From: Urophycis tenuis
Taxonomy: Eukaryota; Chordata; Actinopteri; Gadiformes; Phycidae
Direction: 5' to 3'
Length of the DNA: 64,000 nucleotides
NCBI GenBank assembly: GCA_036785325.1
Contig: JAXIVH010000008.1
Location: forward strand, 12,276,418 to 12,340,417
The first letter of the stretch is position 1; each line of letters opens with the position of its first letter. The notes under the pieces were generated by a model. That model made no database searches. It saw only the letters and a program-made list of their open reading frames with translations, and had not been told where the DNA came from. Position numbers and translations under genes: made by a program. Below are positions 45,389 through 54,509 of this stretch, piece after piece.

Positions 45389-45536
45389 CCTACCTGTGCT
45401 GTGCAGTGAGGTGAGGACGACGAAGGCAACTACCCGGATGTAGGAGGGCCGAAGAGGGGGGGAGGGAGGTCACCTGTCCTACTTTTATCCTCTTGGCTTA
45501 AACAATGATTGGCTGATTAGCCAGAGAGGGCAGGGT

Positions 45537-45556
45537 GAAACAGAAAATATAAAGTT
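45537..45556 (+). promoter_or_regulatory. Second ISRE-like/TATA-like module in unit B
   Basis: GAAACAGAAA at 45537-45546 is followed by 'atataaag', preserved from unit A (11924). An inverted CCAAT box (gattggctgatt) lies about 30 bp upstream. No attached coding exon was found. Confidence 0.4.
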
Positions 45557-46014
45557 GGTGCCTCACACCATCTATGCCTCACACCACTACAGCAGGTTTA
45601 GGTGAAATCTTTAAATATACAGGTAACCCAGGTCCCACCTAGTTAAAAATAAAGCTAGAGTGGTTAATACAATGGGACTGGGCCCGTGCTCGTTGTTGGA
45701 AAATACAACTTTTTTTTAATGTTACTTTAAGAATGTGTACCCTTAATAATGTCTGCTATTGTAATAATGACCACCACAACTGTACTTCAAATGCAGAAAT
45801 CCCTTTGCATGTATTTATTCATACAAAATGAAATTAGAGTTGAATGTATTTTAGCATAATATAAAATAAAATGCACAAATTCACAACAAATTCTTAGTTA
45901 CAAGCAAAAACACTCTCCAAAAGAAAACCTTTTGTTTTTTTATACTTGAAAATAAATATTTAATTCCTTTCAGAATCTTTAGGTTACATTCAAAGCAGTA
46001 TTCTTCAATTTACA

Positions 46015-46937
46015 ACAACTCAAAACTCAAAGGTTCAAAGGTCTTTATTGTCATTTGCTCAACAGATACAGCGTACATGTTGGCAATGAAAATCTTAAGT
46101 CCCAGGCACCCCAAAACAACTCAATAAGTGTCTAGAATAACAGAAGAAGAGAAAAACTAGTGCAATAAAAAAAAAAAAATAATAATAATAATAATAAAAT
46201 GTATATACAACATGATAATAATATAAACATTAAAACATTAAACATTGTAAGGTGCAGAAAGTGTAAAAGTAAAAGTAAAAGTGTTATATTTATATTTACA
46301 TGTGCAGTTGAATTAGCAGCAGTTATGGGGAGGTATGGACCGATATGGATTAAATAATTTAATTAAATAAATATGAAAATAAATATTTTCCTATAAACAG
46401 ATGTAGTGACCTTCACAGAGCTCAGGAGTTCAACAGTCTTATAGCCTGTGGGATGAAACTGTCCCTGAGTCTGGTGGTCCTGGTCCAGATGCTGCGGTAC
46501 CGTCTGCCAGACGGCAGCAGACAGAACAGTTTGTTGCTGGGGTGATGGGGGTCTTTTAGAATCCTGTAGGCCTTCTTCCTACACCGCTGGGTGTAGAGGT
46601 CCTCCATGGATGGCAGCTCCGTCCTGGTGATGAGCTGAGCAGTTTTCACCACCCTCTGTAGAGACTTACGGTTGAGGGCGGTGCAGCTGCCATACCAGGC
46701 CGTGATGCAGCCGGTCAGGATACTCTCGATGGTGCACCTGTAGAAGTTACAGAGTATCCTGGAGTCCATGTTGAACCTCCGCAGCCTGCGGAGGAAGAAG
46801 AGCCTCTGACGGGCTGTCTTGGTGATGATGTTGGTGTGATGGGTCCATGTCAGGTCCTCAGTGATGTGAACCCCGAGGAACCTGAAGCTGCTGACTCTCT
46901 CCACAGGAGTCCCGTCGATGGTGATGGGGGCGTGTTC
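46015..46937 (-). mobile_element. 5'-truncated LINE, minus strand
   Basis: The 3' end at 46015 carries the tail words 'aaaggttcaaaggtctttat' (plus-strand reading). The body holds the RT C-terminal frame 46904-46422 (RVSSFRFLGVHITEDLTWTH, ITAWYGSCTALNRKSLQRVV, GRRYRSIWTRTTRLRDSFIP), a hallmark of common fish LINEs. The catalytic RT region is missing because the copy is 5'-truncated at about 46937. Confidence 0.85.
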
Positions 46938-47558
46938 AATAGTTTACCTGTGGGCCCACACATATTCATATGAAACACACGTAAATGAGATTTTGACCCG
47001 TTGCAGGCCTGTTTATTGAAGCTTGTGTGCGGCGGGGCCTGAAAACTGTAATGGCCGCTTCACTCAGAGCTGAGCACAAAATAAAAGCACGTGCATGTGT
47101 ATGTAAGTACTCACGAATCCAGGGTTTTATTAGTAGAGGTAGAAGAGAAATGGGGGATGAGAGTCTCACGATGATAATGGCAATGGTGGTGGCAGTCACA
47201 ATCCAAACACACATGCGCGGGCTATGGCACGGTAGCGAAGTCACAGAGAAAAAAGCACAGCACAGCAGGACAGGACACAGCAGAACAGCAGCCCTGCTGT
47301 TCACTGGTTAGAAATCCGTTTCTCTCTCTCGTCCGTCTCCTCTTGCAGGTCACACAGAAGTTTATATCAGGACCACGTGTAGTCGACCTCCACGATAAAA
47401 CGCTCCCCACACCACTTTTTTAGCTCTCTGGTCGATAGCGTCGGTTTCTCTCCTCATGCGCGCTCACTACTCCCCAGTCCAGCAGCGGAACAAATCAGTG
47501 CCGGGCCGGGGGCGGGGCACATGACCGGGCCCTTTAAACCCAATAAAGCTCATGATAA
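46938..47558. other. Gap without recognised gene
   Basis: Moderately GC-rich sequence with two antiparallel frames of about 100 codons (46966-47304 and 47027-47311) that show no known motif. An AATAAA lies near 47543. I assign nothing. Confidence 0.4.
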
Positions 47559-47800
47559 TGTAACCTATTTTTTGGGCAGACAGCTAAGAGTCAATTTATG
47601 TTTCTTCCGGTTTAGCATTTACAGTGTATATGTGGGCTGTTTATTTTGGAGGGGTGGAGCGGAAGTGTATGTTTTTGTGTGCTGCAATTGACGAAAAAAT
47701 AAGAAGTGAAGAAGAGTAATAAGGGAGCACACGTCCTGTTCAACAGCGGAGCCGCCGTGTTTTTATTTTATAGTCTGTATAGTCCATACGCTCAGTTACA
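47559..47800 (+). repeat. Solo LTR-like segment
   Basis: TGTAACCTATTTTTTGGGC...CTCAGTTACA, about 242 bp with inverted TGTAAC/GTTACA ends. It is followed at once by 'ttggtggcaggcg', which looks like a primer-binding site. No coding region follows, so it is a fragment of an LTR element. Confidence 0.6.
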
Positions 47801-47944
47801 TTGGTGGCAGGCGTTACAACAATAACATCGCTTTACAACATGCTCATGCCCACAACAGCGGGGCTCACAAGCATTACCACATTTTTGACACACGGTTATG
47901 TTAATCAAACGGACATGAAGTATAACAAACCGAGAGAACAACAA

Positions 47945-48010
47945 AAACATAATAATAATAATAGGTGTGATTTATATAGCGCCTTTCACAAACCCAAGGA
48001 CTATAGTGAT
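47945..48010 (-). repeat. L2-type LINE tail fragment
   Basis: 'aataataataataggtgtg' and 'atttatatagcgcctttcac' (plus-strand reading) match the terminal type of the L2-group LINE at 22040. Only the end is present. Confidence 0.65.
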
Positions 48011-48027
48011 TGTTAGAATTGCTACCT

Positions 48028-48352
48028 TTAAATCTGGCTCCCTGACTGTGCCGTCAGTATTGGCGGACCTGAATCGCTAGCAACGTCAGGTTCATCTCCA
48101 GGAGGACGAACAAAATATGTGTCCAGTTTTTTTAAATTTAGCATTTCCTTGCTCTCTTTTTTCCTTTTCTTTGAGCTTTGTCGCTCCACTTTTATGTTTA
48201 TATGAACTGGCACTCATGTGTAGCTCAGTTGTAAATGATCCACCTACTCTAGATCCACCTAGCTTGTTCTCTGTTGACAAGAGGGCGATTGATGACGTTT
48301 TACCCAGAATACATTTGGCGCCAATATCGGCGTTCCACTTGTAAATTTGCAA
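48028..48352 (-). pseudogene. N-terminal fragment of a ZMYM1-like hAT transposase
   Basis: Two minus-strand frames contain SSYKHKSGATKLKEKEKREQ and EMLNLKKLDTYFVRPPGDEP. These look like the Lys-rich start of ZMYM1-like hAT transposases followed by the acidic linker, with a frameshift between them. A hAT-type terminus (taagctccgcccctg, 49439-49453) lies upstream on the same strand, with hAT element 3 inserted between. Identification is by general resemblance only. Confidence 0.45.
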
Positions 48353-48530
48353 GTAGTAAAGTTAACTGTGAGAGTGAAAATGAAGCCAGTCATGATGCAG
48401 CACAGCATTTTATTAACTATTTAACACTTAACTACATGAGTAAAGTCAGTCCTTGTAAAGTTTTTACCAACCATGACTCATCCTGACTGGGCACAACCTA
48501 TAGATCCGGTAGTTGTGAATATGAAGCTAC

Positions 48531-49237
48531 TAGTGTTGGGAAGACCGAGTCTTTTTACTGAACCGGATCTTTTACTCTCGGACAGTAAATTTCGTTCATT
48601 TCGTTCATTTTTAGAGCAGGTGGCGCTGTAGCCCTCTTGTGAGCAGTGTAAAAAAGACTGCGGTTCTCAAACACTTAACAATGAAGGCAACATGGTTTAC
48701 AGCTGACAAAGTTTACACAAAATGACAAGCAATTCAAACCATGTGAAAACCTATAAGCAAATACACAGCACAATAAAGTGACTTGTGTCCTGTATCCTCC
48801 CTGCCACTGTTGTTTGAAAGCACGACACCACAGTGACTGGGTAGCTGTCACGTGACAAATGAACGAGACCGATCCGAATGAATGAACGAGAACGACCCGT
48901 TCAGCCTGCCTGTCACGTGACAAATGAACGAGTGACCGATCCGAATGAATGAACGAGAACGAATCGTTCAGCCTGAGCTGCCTGTCACGTGACAAATGAA
49001 CGACTCGATGAACGAGAACGAATCGTTCAGCCTGAGCTGCCTGTCACGTGACTAATGAACGAGACCGAACCGTATGAACGATCTGGTGAACGAACTGTTG
49101 TCATGTGGCCAGGGAAGATACTGCATGAAAATGAATCACTCACTGAACGAATCACTTACTGAGACGACTCATTACTCCCGAGTCATATAGAAGATTAGTT
49201 CATATTGAACGAATCGTTCAAGTTCGACACAACACTA
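48531..49237. mobile_element. Non-autonomous hAT element 3 (707 bp) with internal minisatellite
   Basis: The ends are TAGTGTTGGGAAG and ...CGACACAACACTA. The perfect 8-bp target duplication is GAAGCTAC (48523-48530 and 49238-49245). Inside, about 48850-49070, 3-4 copies of a 50-60 bp unit (tgtcacgtgacaaatgaacg, cgaatcgttcagcctg) form a minisatellite rich in CACGTG and in the inverted words gaacga/tcgttc. Confidence 0.93.
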
Positions 49238-49245
49238 GAAGCTAC

Positions 49246-50828
49246 TCCAGCCCGCCTGCGGGAGGTGCTGTTTCGATCATATTGGAATAAACTGGGACTG
49301 CATTTGTTTAAATAATTATGGCAGTTTCCACGCGTTGAGATGGTAAATAATCTCATGTTGTATCGGGTTGGTTTGGGTCTTCTTCCCGGGCCCCTCTGGG
49401 CCCGGGCCGGGGGAGTACCGCCCTCCCAGCCCCCCCCCTAAGCTCCGCCCCTGACCAGTAGAACAACAATGAAGACAATGAAAACGCCTATACATCCTAC
49501 TATAGGGGCAATAGCATCAGCAGAGCTTCCACTTTCTGAAAAACAAAAATTCCCAAGTCATTTTCTCACTGTTATTAAAATAATGCAATTATTTTTTATT
49601 AATTTTATACACACAAGCCTATGAGTCGTAATTGACAAGTGTTGTTTTTCTTAGTGTTGTCCTACTAGTAGGGGGGGGGGGGGGGGGGCAGGGGACCATT
49701 GGCCCACCAACTTTTACCCTCCTGCCACATTCAAAGGTCCCTATATTACATTACTTATGGTAAAAAAAAAAAGTTTCACTCCTCTTTTCCACTCATACAT
49801 AGAAAATACAGAGAGGGGCGAGGGCGACAGAGAGAAAGATACAGCCTCCAGCGGGCACTCTGTGGACTCCGCAGACCTCGCAGACCTCTCGCCTTACCGC
49901 CTGTTACTGCCTCACCAGCCCAGTAAAGCCTCCTCTGCAGGCTCTGGGTAGACTCTCAGCAGTCTGGCTCTATCCAACAGCCCCTATAGCAGTAATCCCT
50001 ACCTACCCTGGCACTCTATGGGCTCCAGTTATAAAATATATGAATAAATAAAAAAGCGAGCCAAATTGTATCTGGTTCGCAGTCAAACATTTCTAGCGCT
50101 GGTGTGAAAAACCCCACTCTGAAAAGCTTTATGCTCACTGGGAAATATGCATCACACAAGACCATCAATGAACTTATAGTCTCTCACCACTCTCTTAACA
50201 GAAATAAAAAGCAATGCAAAACACTACGCAATTACTGTGGATGAAGCTCGCGATTGTGCTGGGCGTGAACAGCTCTCTCTGTCTGTCCGATGGGTATCTG
50301 CTGACTGAGCGCAGCTTGCTTGCTCCCTTACTATGTGCGTGACTGGGTGCGTGCACCGAGAATAACGTGAAATATTTGTTTGCTCAATATTCATTGATTT
50401 TCACCCAGCACCGTATATCCTGCAGCTCTGACACCAACTGTAGCCTCGTTACAAAGTGAAATCAAACAGATATTTAATCAAAGGAGGAAGATTAGTTTTG
50501 TTTTTATTATGAAAGCAAATAGGCCTATGTGAATCGTTAATTTATAGCCTATACTATATTGTTAATACTGTTTACTCCAAGCCTGCTTTGTCGTTGTTAC
50601 TTGTTGGGGTGTGTGCCGGCTCTGTGCACCGCGGGGTGTGAGCGCAGGTAATGAGAGCAACGCAGGTGTGCTGCTGAGGATTTGCATGTCACGGTAAAGA
50701 TGTTTGAAAAAAGTTTTTCAACCACTGTTTAAATTCATTCGTTGCTTATAATAGTTTTTCCGTTTCCCAATATTATTTTATTAATTTAGAAGACATTTCT
50801 GTGCATCCTTTAGAGTTATAGCCAGATA
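49246..50828. other. Repeat-derived gap with a small hAT transposase remnant
   Basis: The stretch includes a hAT-like terminus (49389-49455), a poly-G run of about 18 (49671-49688) and, on the plus strand at about 50238-50309, a peptide resembling the ZMYM1-like transposase core (VDEARDCAGREQLSLSVRWV). No intact gene is seen. Confidence 0.5.
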
Positions 50829-50862
50829 CAGTGGCGGCTGGCCCATAGTGGGCGCTATAGGC

Positions 50863-50893
<31 letters not shown>

Positions 50894-50904
50894 TTGACCC
50901 ACAA

Positions 50905-50953
<49 letters not shown>

Positions 50954-51642
50954 ATACAAATTGTTAATATTTGTGTTTGAAATATGACTGTACCCAGTAA
51001 TATGTGTAAAATATGATAGAAAATCATCTGTGCAAGATGTATGTTTTTCCTACACGTTCCGTGTCCCATGCTTCAACAAACAGCTCGGAGGCGATGGAGA
51101 AATCGCCCCAAGGAGGCGGGTCTGTGTAACTGTTTAGCCAATTACTAATTTAAGATGTGAAAGCATGACATAAAATGTGGCCAATCAGCGTTCTCAAATC
51201 CAAGCCAATATGGGCGATTACTTTATCGCCCCAAGCGAGCGAATGCTCAGGTCAGGGCGAGTCTGTATAGGCCTAGTTGTATACAGTTGTATATAGTTGA
51301 CCTTAGTATTTTTTAGTCCTTAATTTTCACTACCTATTAATCTGCTGATTATTTTCTTGATTGTTTAGTATATAAAATGTTTACTGTAAATTCAGAGCCC
51401 AAAATGACTACAAATTCAATTTCAAATGAAAAAATGGAAAGCTTGTGTTTGTGCAATATGTTGTTTACGTTTTGTGTTAGAATGCCTCAACTTTTTAATA
51501 TTGGCATTAGGCCTAAATCATTATTGACTATTTCACGGAGCTCTCGTTTCCTGTAGTTTGTGTTCAATGTATTGGGATGGTTACTGAAATTGACTGAATA
51601 TGGCACAGCCCCACCTAGAACATTCTTCACCAGCCGCCACTG
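50829..51642. mobile_element. hAT-like MITE with ends CAGTGGCGGCTGG
   Basis: The left end CAGTGGCGGCTGG and right end CCAGCCGCCACTG are perfect 13-bp inverted repeats. A long poly-C run (50867-50893) and (AAAT)n (about 50903-50950) lie inside. I see no matching target duplication in the flanks (gccagata against gagaagca), so one flank may be rearranged. It lies 65 bp from the last visible exon of the CD200-like gene. Confidence 0.8.
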
Positions 51643-51707
51643 GAGAAGCATAGCACTATTTGGCCCCCCCACTTCTGAAATGAATCCGGCGCGCCCTTAC
51701 TACGTAC

Positions 51708-52612
51708 CCTTTTCCACCTCCATATCTCCTCGTCCGTATTTAACAAGGAGTGAGATCCGCTCCCGCATCAGCACCGTGTAGCCACCGTACACGAGACGAG
51801 ACACTCGTGACTCCACATAGTTCGCCGGGACGGGCAGCACCAGAGTCAGGGTAGAGCTGACGTTCACCGTGGTGTCGACGTTCTCGTCAGCTCGGTGACT
51901 GCTGATCAGAGAGGCGTTATCGATTCCGGGGGTGTCCCAGCGGACGTAAGGCGCCGGTTTTCCCGTAGCAGAACAACTGACCACCAGCTCTCCGGGATTG
52001 GTCTGCCGCACATTCGTCCATACGTTTGATATCCCTGTAAAATAAAACAGCCAGCAGCTCTTTATCTGCCCTACAATGCGCGACTTGCTTTAATGTTCAT
52101 CATATTGGCTGCCAAATGCAGCCTGAGAGATTTACCTTGAATACTGAGACAGATTACATGTCTCTGTGAGCCGCTGGAGTATACATCAAAGATACATGCA
52201 TAGCAAGCTTCGTCGGTCCAAGTCACGCTCTTTATTGTGACAGCCAGGTCCGAGGGTGACGTGGATGCGGTCCAATTGAGTCTCGGGCCGTGTTTGATCT
52301 CGCCGAATCGCTTGCTGTATTATGTTGCCAATATTTCCGGAGGGTCGCCACTCTTCTGCAAGGTCACCTGCGCGACAGTGCCGGCTGTTGTCAGCGAGAA
52401 GTTTAACACCGCGTCCTGCCCGTAGTCCACGGTTAGGATTCGGTGATCTTGGACGCTGTGCGCTGTGGAGTCACCCACCACCATCGGTTATGAGCAGACC
52501 CAGCGTTCTGGTCGGTATAGGACAAGTGAACAAATATGGACATTTCGAGGGCCAGGTTTTGTGACCTACCTGTCATGCACGGTATATGGTATATGCACGC
52601 CGTTGCAATCAT
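51708..52612 (-). pseudogene. CD200/OX-2-like immunoglobulin gene, broken
   Basis: Three minus-strand exons fit in phase 1: 52612-52570 (short start exon, MIATACIYHIPC), 52462-52136 (V-type Ig domain) and 52034-51708 (C2-type Ig domain). The V domain ends TDEACYACIFDVYSSGSQRH then VICLSIQG. The C2 domain begins SNVWTNVRQTNPGELVVSCS, with GKPAPYVRWDTPG. The layout and the EACY..C/CLS.QG pattern are typical of CD200 (OX-2), a cell-surface ligand that restrains myeloid cells through CD200R. An in-frame TAA at 52320-52322 interrupts the V domain. No transmembrane exon is visible downstream, where a hAT MITE starts 65 bp away. It could be a soluble or non-coding relic; the stop should be confirmed. 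Confidence 0.72.
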
Positions 52613-52699
52613 AGTGTTGATCGGACGCCTGGTTATCAATTCCGCAAACTCCTTTCGTTTTGCCTTTATATAGCCTACGAAAGTGAAGCACCTCCCCAC

Positions 52700-53160
52700 T
52701 GACTTGTGCTGTTAATATCTTGCAAATGGTCAATGGTCAACTCCCTCAATTTGGATTAGATTGGCTTGAAAACACTTTCTTATACTCAATATCCCCGCCT
52801 TACTTACATACATTTTTAAGTCAATATCACCGTTCCATTATTATTTTGAGCTAGATTGTAATGTGATGTTAATACATTCACAAACTGTTTGGCATAATCA
52901 TGGAAACCTCAGACGGAATGTCATTAGTCAGAGTAGGCCTACTTCCCGACATCCGTAGAAAAATAGGTTTTATTCCAAGTCCAAATCACAGGAGATACAT
53001 GTGATTTGTAAAGAGACACGCTAATGGAAAACATTGATTTCTATTGTATTTGGGAAAACCAAAACAACACAAATTCAGAGCATTTGGCGTCCCTCAGAAG
53101 TGGGTGTAATAAATGTACATGTTAATTACCCATAAACCATGAACATGTCGCCCACATATA
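52700..53160. other. Gap upstream of the CD200-like exons
   Basis: AT-rich sequence without open frames of note. No promoter element could be fixed for the CD200-like gene. Confidence 0.4.
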
Positions 53161-53210
53161 CAGCTCTGGAAAAAATTAAGAGACCACTCAAAACATTTTT
53201 CCTACATCAG
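53161..53210. repeat. DNA-transposon end fragment
   Basis: 'cagctctggaaaaaattaag' and 'agaccactcaaaac' form a terminal sequence widespread in fish DNA transposons, probably of Tc1/mariner type. Only one end is seen. Confidence 0.5.
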
Positions 53211-53302
53211 TATCTCTATGGTTATCACCTGAACCTTATTTTCCAGGGAAACTCGTAAAAGCCACTGCTGTGGTAATCGCCATCCTCTTGTAGTAATCTT
53301 GT

Positions 53303-53592
53303 GGGGCAGCCGGCCTACTGGTTAGGGCTTTGGATTTGTAACCGGAGGGTGGCCGGTTCGAACCCCGACCCTGCATGGCTGAAGTGCCCTTGAAGTGCAC
53401 CTAACCCCTCACTGCTCCCCGAGTTGCAGGTTCCGCTGTTGCAGGGAGCTCACTGCATGGGGTTAAGTGTGTGCTTCACCTCACTGTGTGCTTCACCATC
53501 ACTGTGTTCAGACTGTGTCACTAATTCACGATTGGGTTAAATGCAGAAGACCAAATTTCCCTCACGGGATCAAATCAGTAATTCTTCTTTTT
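53303..53592 (+). repeat. tRNA-derived SINE
   Basis: The tRNA-like head has an A box (ggcctactggtt) and B box (ggttcgaacccc). A body rich in 'cactgtgtg' words follows, and the tail is 'aaatttccctcacgggatca'. The tail resembles a LINE end, as is usual for SINEs mobilised by a partner LINE. Confidence 0.82.
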
Positions 53593-54178
53593 CAGTAGTA
53601 CGAGCTGGAAGATCAAAACAGTGCTAGTACTACAGTCCCCACCCCACACTAACCTGCGCCACTAGTCCCGCTCCCGCTCCTTACACAGTGACTTTACTCT
53701 GATTGGCTCGTGAGGTCTAAGCAAAATGTGACAGGTAACAGGTAACCTAACCTGTTACCTGTCCTTTATGTGAATTTATCTTTTAACTGTAAATATTCTT
53801 ATTTATTAAACGGTAAATATTATATTCATGCTTTTAACCAGCACACATTTTAACTATTATGAACTATATTTATTTATGAACTCTATTTAACACAGCATGT
53901 TATTATACTGTTAATTACTTTTTATGCTCTGTAACTTTTATGATTTTTGTACAGGGCTACATATACAAAACTGATGAGACACAAACGGGTATCTTGAGAA
54001 CCCATTGTACAATTTTGACACTTGAACCCTCTATTGAAACGTCAGTACGAATATTATGATTGAATGACACCAAGCCGAACAATCACAATTGCACCAAATG
54101 GCCACCAGGCGGCAACGAACGTGTGGAGTAACAGAGCCAATATCATTTAATGTCCAGGATTCCTAGATTCAACCCTAT
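53593..54178. other. Gap without recognised gene
   Basis: AT-rich intergenic sequence between the SINE and the kinase gene. It contains a short direct repeat (acaggtaac, 53731 and 53738). Nothing else is supported. Confidence 0.4.
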
Positions 54179-54184
54179 TTTATT
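54179..54184 (-). terminator. Candidate polyadenylation signal of the SRPK3-like gene
   Basis: AATAAA on the minus strand (tttatt on plus), about 330 bp after the stop codon. It is the first clear hexamer I noticed in the expected 3' UTR. Confidence 0.4.
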
Positions 54185-54509
54185 TCAAGTCGTTCTAAAG
54201 AGGAATAAGGCAGGGGAAACAAACACACTTTGATCATAATGATTTGGAATTATTGAGAATTCCGAAACCAGCGACGACGGCATCAGGCTCATAAAGCGGC
54301 TGCATAATTAATGCATCGCAGTTGGAAAAAAAAACGTGAGGTCGTAACAACAAAAATATGTGCTTGTGGAGAAAACTCATTGCTCAACAAATGCCTTCTG
54401 AACTTCTGTCACCTCGCCGAACAGCGAAGCAACGCGAATAAATGAAATTATTCCACGACACAAGTGCAGTGTGTGCAATGAGGAGTACGCGACACAGGTT
54501 TTGGTTCGA

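Larger units (their letters stand above)
39052..45883 (+). repeat. Segmental duplication unit B (contains ISG12 gene B)
   Basis: Colinear with unit A (9677-12268) from 'gcgggggttctacccccagg' to 'agcataatataaaataaaat'. Two insertions absent from A explain most of the size difference: the Academ-like element 40749-44261 and hAT element 2 at 44816-45388. The empty sites in unit A give the exact boundaries and target duplications. Confidence 0.88.

Noticed and set aside
46966..47304. 112-codon minus-strand frame
   Set aside because: Cys-rich start (LLCPVLLCCAFFSVTSLPC) looked like a signal peptide, but the rest has no domain and overlaps a similar frame on the other strand.
48850..49075. Regularly spaced repeats suggestive of a CRISPR array
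   Set aside because: The units are directly adjacent, imperfect and inside a hAT element of a eukaryote. It is a minisatellite.
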